NCBI GenBank assembly: GCA_025964895.1
Contig: JAOPXY010000148.1
Location: forward strand, 1-37,578
Source: Aeromicrobium sp.
Lineage (GTDB): Bacteria > Actinomycetota > Actinomycetes > Propionibacteriales > Nocardioidaceae
Direction of reading: 5' to 3'
DNA: 37,578 nt
The notes below the pieces were generated by a model. It was not told where the DNA came from and ran no database searches. It saw only the letters and a list, made by a program, of their open reading frames with translations. Both the position numbers and the translations under genes were made by a program. Below, piece by piece: positions 14,868 to 22,033 of this stretch; within the stretch, counting starts at the first letter, position 1, and the number at the start of each line of letters is the position of its first letter.

Positions 14868-15625
14868 GCCTTGCGGAGCTTCAGGAAGATGCTAGGCCCG
14901 AAGTTGCTGCGGGCCAGCCCCTTCTGGGTGATGCGCTCGGCCGCCAGCATGACGGCCTTGGGCAGCGCCTTCTTGAGCCGCTGGCTGCGCAGGTTGGAGA
15001 CCGAGAGCTTGCTCTCCAGGACCAGTCCGGCGTTCGCGAGCTGTCCCACGACGGTGTCGATGTTGTGGTTGACGAAGGCGATCGCGTCGGGCTCGTCGGC
15101 CTTGACCGTGCGGATGCTGACCGGCTCGATCGGGAGGGGCGTGCCCTCCTTCTTGTGCCGCCGACGGTTCTTGTAGTGCCCGTAGTTGGCGACCTCGATG
15201 ATCGCGGTGCCGCCGGGGGCGAGGACGCGCGCGATCTCGGCGAACTCCGGGGCGGGCGCCGGCAGGTGGTGCATGACACGGACCATCGTGACGAGGTCGA
15301 GCTCGCCGTCGGCGAACCCCAGGTCGTCGGCCTGCATCTGGGCCTGCTTGATGTCGGTGCCCTCGAGCACCTTCTTCGCGGCCTCGAGCTGCGTCGCGGC
15401 CGGCTCGGCGAGAGTGACCTCGTCGGCGAACGTCCGCAGCAGCAGGCACAGGCGACCGAAGCCACCGCCGATGTCGGCGGCCTTGCGGAAGTGGTTGCCC
15501 TTCAGCAGGCGGCGGATAGCGATGTGCTCCGCGGCGTTCTCGTAGTCGCGGTTGTCCCAGTACTTGGTGTAGTCGTAGTCACGCTCGTACTGGTTGGCGA
15601 CCTTCTTGGGCTTCTCGGCGTTCAC
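14864..15625 (-). CDS. Class I SAM-dependent methyltransferase
   Basis: 253 residues. The SAM-binding motif I is KAADIGGGFGRLCLLL around residue 48; motif II-like acidic end VTLAEPAATQL, then DLVTMVRVMHHLPAP and ARVLAPGGTAIIEVANY follow, as in the Methyltransf_11 group. The N-terminal segment KVANQYERDYDYTKYWDNRDYE precedes the fold. The substrate is unknown. GTG 15625 is preferred because TACTGT (15633-15638) lies 7 nt before it; an in-frame ATG at 15664 would add 13 residues without similarity and sits 10 bp from the crotonase stop, so cotranscription with it is also possible. Confidence 0.82.
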   Translation of the reverse strand: MNAEKPKKVANQYERDYDYTKYWDNRDYENAAEHIAIRRLLKGNHFRKAADIGGGFGRLCLLLRTFADEVTLAEPAATQLEAAKKVLEGTDIKQAQMQADDLGFADGELDLVTMVRVMHHLPAPAPEFAEIARVLAPGGTAIIEVANYGHYKNRRRHKKEGTPLPIEPVSIRTVKADEPDAIAFVNHNIDTVVGQLANAGLVLESKLSVSNLRSQRLKKALPKAVMLAAERITQKGLARSNFGPSIFLKLRKA

Positions 15626-15674
15626 GTCAAGAACAGTAGCAACCGGACGTCGCCCGCCCCTCATCCCGCGATCC

Positions 15675-16475
15675 TCAGCCGAACGTGCGGGGCCCGAAGA
15701 CCGGCCTCTCCTTCGTCATGCCTGCCTTCCGCGCGATCGAGGTGTTGCGCGCCTTGAACAGGGCGGACTGCAGCTTGCGCTCGAGCCGGTACGCCGAGCG
15801 CGGCGTTCCGCGCCGGGTGCCGTGGACGAGCCGCTTGGTGGCGGCGACGGAGTCCGGCGAGCGCTCGACGATCTGGTCGACGAGGGCACGGGCGGACGCC
15901 AGCGGGTCGTCGCTGACCTCGGTGGCGAGCCCCAGCTCGACCGCACGGGCGCCCGTCAGCATCTCGCCGGTCATCGCGAGCCGCATGACGACGTCGGCGC
16001 GCATCAGCTCGGCGAACGGCACCGTGCCGGCCATGTCGGGGACGAGTCCCCACTTCGCCTCGAGGATCGACCAGGTCGCGTCCGGGGTCGTGAACCGGAA
16101 GTCGGCGCCCAGCGCGAGCTGGACGCCGGCGCCGTAGCAGTGCCCCTGCACGACGGCGATGACCGGCACCGGCAGCTCGCGCCAGATCTGGTTGACCCGC
16201 TGGAAGCGGTTCACCGTCCGCGGACCGGCGAAGAAGTTCCGCGCGACCCGGCGCTTGTCCTTGAACACCGCGCCGAAGTCCAGACCCGCGCAGAACGAGC
16301 GTCCCTGCCCCCGCAGCAGGACGGCGCGGATGTCGCGGTTGCCGCGCAGCGACTCCGCCGCCGCGATCAGCTCGTCGATCGTCTGCAGGTCGACGCCGTT
16401 GAGCTTGTCGGGCCGGTTGAGCGTCACGGAGGCGATGGGGCCGTCGATCTCGACGAGCACGCGCGGTTCGGTCAT
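15675..16475 (-). CDS. Enoyl-CoA hydratase/isomerase (crotonase) family protein
   Basis: 266 residues with the crotonase fold. Oxyanion-hole segments are GRSFCAGLDF (about residue 65) and QGHCYGAGVQLALGADFRF. The active-site region reads SILEAKWGLVPDMAGTVPF, which keeps a Glu in LEAKWG and has Asp at the second position (PDM), a pattern closer to isomerase-like members than to standard hydratase, so the exact reaction is open. TAACCT (16482-16487, minus strand) lies 6 nt before the ATG, implying a leaderless mRNA. No pathway genes adjoin it apart from the downstream methyltransferase. Confidence 0.85.
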   Translation of the reverse strand: MTEPRVLVEIDGPIASVTLNRPDKLNGVDLQTIDELIAAAESLRGNRDIRAVLLRGQGRSFCAGLDFGAVFKDKRRVARNFFAGPRTVNRFQRVNQIWRELPVPVIAVVQGHCYGAGVQLALGADFRFTTPDATWSILEAKWGLVPDMAGTVPFAELMRADVVMRLAMTGEMLTGARAVELGLATEVSDDPLASARALVDQIVERSPDSVAATKRLVHGTRRGTPRSAYRLERKLQSALFKARNTSIARKAGMTKERPVFGPRTFG

Positions 16476-16503
16476 CCCGACAGGTTACGCGCGAGTAGCT
16501 GCG

Positions 16504-17448
16504 TCAGTGCGCGACGATCCCGCGAATCCGCTGGACCGTCGACCTCAGGTCGGTCGACCGGATGACGCCACGCGGACCGAGGCGCTCCTCGACACGGGGC
16601 GGCCAGCCTGGACCGCCCAGGATCAGGCACGTGCTGCGCGTCAGCCCGGCCAGGACGTCGATGAGCGGATCGTCGTCGGGCCGCACGATCGACGCCCACA
16701 GGAACACGACCTGTGGTCGGGACCGGTGCGTGACGCTCGCGAGCGACTGCCCCGGGAGCCGTGCGCCGAGCACGAGCGAACCGACGCCCGCCTCGGCAAG
16801 TGCGGCCTCCATCGCGAACAGGGGCAGGGAGTGCTGGTCGTCCTCGGCGCCGGCCAGGACGACGGACGGTTCGCCATGGTCGAGCTCGCCGATCCGGCGC
16901 GTGTACGCACGCAGCTCGCCGACGATGACCTCGCTCGCCAGGTGCTCGACCTCGATCGGCAGCCGTCCGGCGGACCACTCGCGGCCGATCTCGACGAGGG
17001 TGGGCGCGACGATCTCGGTCCAGGCCGAGGTGGCTCCGTGGGTGTCCATCGCGTCGCCGACGAGCCGCGCGATCCGGCGGGAGTCGCCGCCCCGGGCGGC
17101 CTCGAGGACGGCCGGCGCGGTGTCGCCGACGCCGAGGTCCTCAGAACCGCGCCGATCCTGCTCGGTGCCCAGCGCGGCCGCGAGCCCCTCCCCGTCGAGG
17201 GCGTGCGCGACGCGGGCGGCGTCCCGGGCAGGGGCACCCCGGGCGATGAGCCGCTGCGTCAGGACGACCCGGTCGATGTCCGTCTCGGTGTACCGGCGGT
17301 GCCCGCCCGCGGTGCGACGCGACGGTCCGACGTCGTACCTGCGCTCCCATGTGCGCAGCGTAGACGCTGCAATTCCAAGCCGGGCGGCGACCGATCCGAC
17401 GCCCCAACCGATCTCTGGCGAAGCGTCGCTCCCCGAAGACGTGGTCAT
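16504..17448 (-). CDS. MerR-type regulator with cobalamin-binding domain (CarH/LitR-like)
   Basis: 314 residues. Residues about 15-80 are a MerR winged helix: GVGSVAARLGIAASTLRTWERRY and GHRRYTETDIDRV. Residues 110-180 match the B12-binding cap, with W158 and H169 (IEVEHLAS), the latter corresponding to the upper axial ligand of CarH. The Rossmann-like B12 domain has D204-Q-H206-S-L-P, so the lower-ligand His is kept but the Gly of DxHxxG is Pro. Known relatives are repressors that bind adenosylcobalamin and release DNA in light. TACGCT (17455-17460, minus strand) is 6 nt before the ATG. It diverges from whiB3. Confidence 0.85.
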   Translation of the reverse strand: MTTSSGSDASPEIGWGVGSVAARLGIAASTLRTWERRYDVGPSRRTAGGHRRYTETDIDRVVLTQRLIARGAPARDAARVAHALDGEGLAAALGTEQDRRGSEDLGVGDTAPAVLEAARGGDSRRIARLVGDAMDTHGATSAWTEIVAPTLVEIGREWSAGRLPIEVEHLASEVIVGELRAYTRRIGELDHGEPSVVLAGAEDDQHSLPLFAMEAALAEAGVGSLVLGARLPGQSLASVTHRSRPQVVFLWASIVRPDDDPLIDVLAGLTRSTCLILGGPGWPPRVEERLGPRGVIRSTDLRSTVQRIRGIVAH

Positions 17449-17454
17449 TGTCCC

Positions 17455-17470
17455 AGCGTAGGTCCGGACC
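17455..17470 (-). promoter_or_regulatory. -10 box and adjoining palindrome upstream of the MerR-B12 gene
   Basis: TACGCT (17455-17460 on the minus strand) is 6 nt from the start codon. A perfect 10-bp palindrome GGTCCGGACC (17461-17470) lies directly against it, in the position of the -10/-35 spacer where MerR-family proteins bind. Autoregulation is an inference. Confidence 0.45.
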
Positions 17471-17563
17471 GGCGCGTCGCACCTTGAAGAGGTTCTGAAC
17501 AATTTTTGCATCAAATTCGCGCGACCGGAGTTTCGGCTTCGGATATTGGGGCAAACGCTGTTC

Positions 17564-17851
17564 ATGGTCAACGTCAACCGCCTCCCCGGTCCCATGATGG
17601 ACGCGTATGAATGGCAGTACCAAGGTGCTTGCATGGGTGTCGACAGCTCGGTCTTCTTCTCTCCCGAAGCCGAGCGCGGCGCGAAGCGCGAGCGTCGCGA
17701 GCAGGCTGCCAAGCAGCTGTGCTTCTCGTGCCCCGTCATCGAGCGGTGCCGCCAGCACGCGCTCGCCGTCCGGGAGCCCTACGGGGTCTGGGGCGGCATG
17801 ACCGAGGGTGAGCGCGCAGCGGTCGCCCGCCAGGAGAAGATCGCCAGCTAG
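17564..17851 (+). CDS. whiB3: WhiB family iron-sulfur regulator, WhiB3/WhiD type
   Basis: 95 residues. Four cysteines for a 4Fe-4S cluster are at 23, 53, 56 and 62 (GACMGVD, LCFSC, RC). GVDSSVFFSPEAERGAKRERRE, CPVIERCRQHAL and EPYGVWGGMTEGER follow the pattern of mycobacterial WhiB3 and Streptomyces WhiD rather than WhiB1, 2, 4 or 7. Such proteins bind the principal sigma factor and tune redox, lipid or sporulation genes. ATG 17564 is used; an in-frame ATG at 17546 and the MM pair at residues 11-12 are alternatives. Divergent from the MerR-B12 gene. Confidence 0.9.
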   Translation: MVNVNRLPGPMMDAYEWQYQGACMGVDSSVFFSPEAERGAKRERREQAAKQLCFSCPVIERCRQHALAVREPYGVWGGMTEGERAAVARQEKIAS

Positions 17852-17875
17852 ATCCACCCAGACGTCAGGAGTCTC

Positions 17876-18433
17876 GTGTCCTCGCTCACCGGCAAGAAGA
17901 TCGCCTTCCTCACCGCCCAGGTCGGCGTCGAGAAGGCCGAGCTCACCTCGCCCTGGCAGGCCGTCCTCGATGCCGGCGGCACGCCGCAGCTCGTGGCACC
18001 GGAGACGTCCGCCGTCCAGAGCATGGTCGGTGACGTCGACAAGGACGAGACCTTCGACCCCGATCTCACGGTCGAGCAGGCGTCCGCGGCCGACTTCGAC
18101 GCGCTGGTCCTGCCCGGCGGCACGGTCAACGCCGACAAGGTGCGCGCCGACGAGGCATCCGTCCGCCTCGTGACGGCTTTCGTGGAGGCGGGCAAGCCCG
18201 TCGCAGCGATCTGCCACGGTCCGTGGACCCTCGTCGAGGCCGGCGTGGTCACCGGCAAGACCCTGACCTCCTTTCCCAGCCTGCGCACCGACATCGTCAA
18301 TGCCGGCGGTGACTGGGTCGACGAGACCGTCTGCCACAGCGACGCCGGTGGCTGGGATCTTGTGACGTCCCGCAACCCGGACGATCTCGATGCCTTCAAC
18401 TCCACACTCGTCGCCGTCTTCTCGAAAGCCTGA
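17876..18433 (+). CDS. DJ-1/PfpI family protein (type 1 glutamine amidotransferase-like)
   Basis: 185 residues. The nucleophile elbow AICHGPW places Cys at 113 with His 114 beside it, and the acidic partner is in VGVEKAEL near residue 19, as in the PfpI/YhbO/GSP18 subgroup. Family members act in stress protection, with protease, deglycase or glyoxalase activities claimed for different members. The GTG start at 17876 has AGGAG 5 nt upstream. It follows whiB3 by 24 bp, so the two may be cotranscribed. Confidence 0.9.
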   Translation: MSSLTGKKIAFLTAQVGVEKAELTSPWQAVLDAGGTPQLVAPETSAVQSMVGDVDKDETFDPDLTVEQASAADFDALVLPGGTVNADKVRADEASVRLVTAFVEAGKPVAAICHGPWTLVEAGVVTGKTLTSFPSLRTDIVNAGGDWVDETVCHSDAGGWDLVTSRNPDDLDAFNSTLVAVFSKA

Positions 18434-18441
18434 GGCCTCAC

Positions 18442-18738
18442 ATGTCCCCGCAGAACAAGCCCAGCACGTCCGCCAAGGTTCTGTACCGGCCGGTCGGTCT
18501 CGTCAGCTCGATCGTGGGCGGCCTGCTGGCCAGCCTGCTGTTCAAGCAGATCTGGAAGCGGGTGAGCGCCGGCGACGACGCCGATCCGCCCGGACCGCTG
18601 CAGTCGGAGTACTCGTTCAAGGAGATCCTCGCGGCCGCCGTGCTGCAGGGGGCGATCTACTCCGTCGTCAAGACCGTGATCCAGCGCCAGGGCGCCAAGG
18701 GCTTCCAGCGCGCAACGGGCGAGTGGCCCGGATCGTGA
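18442..18738 (+). CDS. DUF4235 membrane protein
   Basis: 98 residues typical of the actinobacterial DUF4235 family: LYRPVGLVSSIVGGLLASLLFKQIWKRVS gives one membrane segment, and FKEILAAAVLQGAIYSVVKTVIQRQGAKGF a second amphipathic or membrane segment. Function is unknown; the gene often sits near stress genes. It starts 8 bp after the PfpI stop, and its TGA overlaps the next GTG by 4 bp (GTGA), so the three form an operon. Confidence 0.85.
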   Translation: MSPQNKPSTSAKVLYRPVGLVSSIVGGLLASLLFKQIWKRVSAGDDADPPGPLQSEYSFKEILAAAVLQGAIYSVVKTVIQRQGAKGFQRATGEWPGS

Positions 18739-19238
18739 GCCCCTCGTCGCGCCTGCTCGCCGACGCGTTCACGCGCATCGGCGACGATGTCGCGTCGGTC
18801 GTCGACGGCCTGAGCCCTGACGAGCTCGCGCGACGCGTCTCGCACCGCGCCAACCCGGTCGGCTGGCTCGTGTGGCACCTGCTGCGGGTGCAGGACGATC
18901 ACGTCGCCGACCTGGCCGGTCACGAGCAGGTCTGGACCGCCGCAGCCTGGCGCGACCGCTTCGACCTCCCCTACGAGGCCGCAGCGACGGGCTACGGCCA
19001 GTCCGCCGAGGAGGTCGCGGCGCTCAGCACGACCTCGGAGCTCCTCGTCGGCTACGCCCGTGCCGTCACGGCGGCCACGCAGTCGTGGCTCATCGGTCTC
19101 GAGGACGACGACCTCGATCGCGTCGTGGACGATGCGTGGGACCCGCCCGTCACGCTCGGCGTGCGTCTCGTGAGCGTCCTCGGCGACGACCTCAAGCACC
19201 TCGGCCAGGCCGAGTACGTGGCCGGGCTGCTGAAGTGA
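18735..19238 (+). CDS. DinB superfamily protein (mycothiol/bacillithiol transferase-like)
   Basis: 167 residues with a four-helix DinB fold. Metal-binding candidates are in NPVGWLVWHLLRVQDDHVADLAG and in the C-terminal DDLKHLGQAEYVAGLL; the HLGQAEYV ending is common among actinobacterial DUF664-type proteins linked to mycothiol-dependent chemistry. GTG 18735 is chosen for the 4-bp overlap with the DUF4235 stop; an in-frame GTG at 18723 is less likely. The substrate is unknown. Confidence 0.8.
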   Translation: MSPSSRLLADAFTRIGDDVASVVDGLSPDELARRVSHRANPVGWLVWHLLRVQDDHVADLAGHEQVWTAAAWRDRFDLPYEAAATGYGQSAEEVAALSTTSELLVGYARAVTAATQSWLIGLEDDDLDRVVDDAWDPPVTLGVRLVSVLGDDLKHLGQAEYVAGLLK

Positions 19239-19248
19239 GGGAGCGATC

Positions 19249-19452
19249 ATGAGTGAGACGACGGGCAACACCAGCGCCGAACCCGAGAATGACGACGAGG
19301 ACGAGGTCAGCCCGCTCGACCCGTCCGAGTTCGGCCCCGAGACGATCGACGGGCAGCGGCCGGAGGGCACCGACGAGCAGACGCCGTCCACCCAGTCCGA
19401 GCCGGGCGATCCGGAGCTGACCGCCGATCCGGAGGACGAGCCGTCGGGCTGA
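19249..19452 (+). CDS. Small acidic protein of unknown function
   Basis: 67 residues with no predicted fold; Asp, Glu, Pro, Ser and Thr dominate (for example EPENDDEDEVSPLDPSEFGP). No hydrophobic segment. GGAGCG precedes the ATG by a few bases and the gene starts 10 bp after the DinB stop, so it is probably the last gene of the PfpI operon. Not a recognised family; it may be an intrinsically disordered stress protein. Confidence 0.6.
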   Translation: MSETTGNTSAEPENDDEDEVSPLDPSEFGPETIDGQRPEGTDEQTPSTQSEPGDPELTADPEDEPSG

Positions 19453-19488
19453 CGGCAGCCCCGCACTGCGGATCACCCACGACTTCCC

Positions 19489-19494
19489 TACGCT
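19489..19494 (+). promoter_or_regulatory. -10 box of the GH6 gene
   Basis: TACGCT ends 6 nt before the GTG start at 19501. It lies within a weak inverted pair, CCCCGCA (19459-19465) and TGCGGGG (19494-19500), that could be an operator or a hairpin. Confidence 0.4.
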
Positions 19495-19500
19495 GCGGGG

Positions 19501-20475
19501 GTGAATCCCGGTCGCCTGCTCCGCAGGATCCTTGTCCTCGTCCTCGCGACAATCCTGTCCGTGGGCCTCGTCTCCGCGCCTGCGCAGGCCGCGAAGGGCA
19601 AGGACGTCCGCCTCAGCCGCGGGTTCTACGTCGACCCGTCGAGCCAGGCGGCCCACGCCGCGACGTCCGATCGGCGTTTCGCGGGGATCGCGCGCCGGCC
19701 CCAGGCCCTCTGGCTGACTGACCACGTCACGGTCGGACGAGCCAAGAAGGTGGTCTCTAGCTACGCCAAGCGGGCCAACCGCAAGAAGAAGACACCCGTC
19801 TTCACGATCTACGCGATCCCCGACCGCGACTGCGGGCTGTACTCGGCCGACGGGTTCGCCCCCGCCACGTACAAGAAGTGGATCGCGCAGGTCGCGTCCG
19901 GCCTCAAGGGCCGCAAGGCCATCGCGATCCTCGAGCCCGACGCGCTCACCCTGTACGGATCGGCGCAGTGCACCAACGAGGGCGACCGGCTCGGGCTGCT
20001 CAAGTACGCCGCACGGCGGCTGCACGCCGCCGGCGTGTGGGTGTACATCGACGCCGGCCACAGCAACTGGCAGCCCGCCGACGTCGTCGCGTCGCGGCTC
20101 GTGAGCGCCGGCGTCAAGAAGTACGCCCGCGGATTCTCCCTCAACGTCGCCAACTACCAGCGGACCCGTGACGAGCGCGCGTACGGCAACCAGGTCGTCA
20201 GCGCGCTGCGCCAGCGTGGCGTGAAGGGCAAGAAGTTCATCGTCGACACCGGGCGCAACGGGGCGAACAACCCGCCCGCGGGGGGCGAGTGGTGCAATCC
20301 GCTCGGCCAGCGTGTCGGCACCTGGGCCGAGCGGCCCCGCATGGTCCGCGAGGGCAATTTCGACGCCTTCGTGTGGGTCAAGCGTCCCGGCGAGTCCGAC
20401 GGTCCGTGCAACGGCGGTCCCGCTGCGGGGGCGTGGTGGCCCGAGGGCGCGCTGCGGCTGCTCGGCAAGGCCTGA
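19501..20475 (+). CDS. Secreted glycoside hydrolase family 6 (endoglucanase/cellobiohydrolase)
   Basis: 324 residues. A signal peptide is visible (basic start, hydrophobic ILVLVLATILSVGLVSA, cleavage probably after AQA). GH6 hallmarks run in order: LSRGFYVDPSSQAAHAA, then YAIPDRDCGLYSADG with the proton-donor Asp, ILEPDALTLYG, YIDAGHSNWQPAD, DTGRNGANNP, EWCNPLGQR and FVWVKRPGESDGPC. GH6 enzymes hydrolyse beta-1,4-glucan with inversion. No carbohydrate-binding module or linker is present, so it is a bare catalytic domain, perhaps acting on soluble or self-made glucan. No CebR-type operator was seen. Confidence 0.93.
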   Translation: MNPGRLLRRILVLVLATILSVGLVSAPAQAAKGKDVRLSRGFYVDPSSQAAHAATSDRRFAGIARRPQALWLTDHVTVGRAKKVVSSYAKRANRKKKTPVFTIYAIPDRDCGLYSADGFAPATYKKWIAQVASGLKGRKAIAILEPDALTLYGSAQCTNEGDRLGLLKYAARRLHAAGVWVYIDAGHSNWQPADVVASRLVSAGVKKYARGFSLNVANYQRTRDERAYGNQVVSALRQRGVKGKKFIVDTGRNGANNPPAGGEWCNPLGQRVGTWAERPRMVREGNFDAFVWVKRPGESDGPCNGGPAAGAWWPEGALRLLGKA

Positions 20476-20508
20476 CTAGGACGTGCCCGTCCTGGGCATA
20501 CGTCCGAC

Positions 20509-21252
20509 ATGGACACAACCGGCACTTCCACGACACCCCACCTACGGTCGCTCGCGGAGCAGGACGAGGTGCAGCTGGGCGGAGCTCTGAGCGTCCTCGT
20601 CCGCCAAAAGCGCGACCACGTCGAACTCGACCGGCTGCTGCACGAGCTGGGAACCGCCCGGGCCGACGAGCAGGACGACGTCCTGCGACGCCTCTACCGG
20701 CTGGTGTTCTCCCACGCGTTCGCCGAGGAGGCGGTGCTGTGGCCCGTCATCCGGCGGATCCTGCCGGACGGCGAGGAGCTGACCCTCCAGGTCGAGGAGG
20801 AGCACCAGGAGGTCAACGAGCTCGTGACGCGGATCGAGTCGACCGCGGCCGGCTCGGCCGACCGTCAGCCTCTGCTCGACCGGCTCGTCGAGGTGCTGCG
20901 CGAAGACGTCCGCGACGAGGAGGACGAGTTGCTCCCACGCCTGCAGCGGCGGCTCACCGATGGGCAGCTCCGAGCCCTCGGCGTGGCGTGGGAGACCGTG
21001 CGGCAGGTCGCGCCGACGCGGGCGCACCCCGTCGTCTCCCGCCGTCCGCCGGGCAATGCGCTGGCAGCGCTGCCCCTGACGGTGATCGACCGGCTGCGCG
21101 ACCGCGTCGACCGGCGCATCCAGCACTCGCCCGCGGTGAGTCCCCGCCTGGTGCGCACCAGTCAGCTGCTCACGCGCGCCGGGCACGTGGTCGAGCACGC
21201 ACCCGTCCTGCGACGCGGCGAGCGCCGGGCGACGTCGGCCGACCGGCCGTAA
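20509..21252 (+). CDS. Hemerythrin HHE domain protein
   Basis: 247 residues. The N-terminal two thirds look like a four-helix hemerythrin-like bundle with candidate iron ligands in RDHVELDRLLHEL, VFSHAFAEEAVLWPVI, VEEEHQEVNELV and VRDEEDELLPRL. The basic, proline-rich C-terminal third (THAHPVV-like region onward) has no recognised domain. Such proteins bind a di-iron site and sense or store oxygen or nitric oxide, or handle iron; the exact role is unknown. It starts 33 bp after the GH6 stop. Its end converges on the crotonase gene with only 3 bp between. Confidence 0.8.
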   Translation: MDTTGTSTTPHLRSLAEQDEVQLGGALSVLVRQKRDHVELDRLLHELGTARADEQDDVLRRLYRLVFSHAFAEEAVLWPVIRRILPDGEELTLQVEEEHQEVNELVTRIESTAAGSADRQPLLDRLVEVLREDVRDEEDELLPRLQRRLTDGQLRALGVAWETVRQVAPTRAHPVVSRRPPGNALAALPLTVIDRLRDRVDRRIQHSPAVSPRLVRTSQLLTRAGHVVEHAPVLRRGERRATSADRP

Positions 21253-21255
21253 GGC

Positions 21256-22008
21256 TCAGCTGTCGGCGAAACGCCGCATGAAGACGCGGAAGCGCTCGTT
21301 GCGCATCGACTCGGCCTGCGACCACGACTCGAACTCCAGCGAGGTCGCGAGATCGGACGTGGCGGCGATCCGCACCGACGTCTTGATGTCGGCCATGAGC
21401 TTGGTCTCCCGACTGGCGTAGAGGTTCGCGAGCTCGAGCGCGGTGGCGAGGGCGTCGTCGGTCACCTGGTCGGCGAGGCCGATGCGGCCCGCTTCGTCCG
21501 CGCCGATGATCGCACCCGAGAACAGCGCGGCGGTGGCACGACCGCGGCCGATCCGCTCGGTCAGCATCCAGCTGCACCCGCCACCGGGGTGCAGACCGAT
21601 CTCGGCGAACGTCGGCCCGAAGCCCGCGTGCGGTCCGGCCACCACGACGTCGCACGCCAGCGCGACGTTGAGGCCCGCGCCGACCGCGGCCCCGTTGACC
21701 GCTGCGATCGTCGGGATCGTGAGCTCGCGGATGCCCAGGAACGAGGCGTAGACCTTCATGAGGTGGTCGCGCATCTGGTCGGTGGGCCGGTCGACGTCAC
21801 CGAAGAGGTTCGCCAGGTTCGCCCCGGCGCAGAATCCCTTGCCGGCGCCCGTGACGACGAGCGCCCTGGCGTCCTCATCGGCCGCCACCGCCTGCACCGC
21901 GGCGGCCAGCTCGTCGAGCAGTGGCCAGTCCAGTGCGTTGCGGCGCTCGGGCGCGTTGAGCGTGATGGTGCGGACAGGACCGGCGGAGTCGAGAAGCACG
22001 AGAGGCAT
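21256..22008 (-). CDS. Enoyl-CoA hydratase/isomerase, last gene of the amidase-Liv operon
   Basis: 250-residue crotonase-fold protein. Oxyanion-hole segments are GKGFCAGANLANLFG and NGAAVGAGLNVALACD; the active-site region is FGPTFAEIGLHPGGGCSWML, with the Glu of AEIGLHPG kept and the second acidic position replaced by Gly/Cys residues, so it may be an isomerase or have another reaction rather than be a standard hydratase. It follows the amidase by 25 bp on the same strand. TATCGT (22015-22020, minus strand) lies 6 nt before the ATG, so it may also have its own leaderless promoter. Confidence 0.85.
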   Translation of the reverse strand: MPLVLLDSAGPVRTITLNAPERRNALDWPLLDELAAAVQAVAADEDARALVVTGAGKGFCAGANLANLFGDVDRPTDQMRDHLMKVYASFLGIRELTIPTIAAVNGAAVGAGLNVALACDVVVAGPHAGFGPTFAEIGLHPGGGCSWMLTERIGRGRATAALFSGAIIGADEAGRIGLADQVTDDALATALELANLYASRETKLMADIKTSVRIAATSDLATSLEFESWSQAESMRNERFRVFMRRFADS

Positions 22009-22033
22009 GAGCCGACGATAGCGGCGCGACCGT

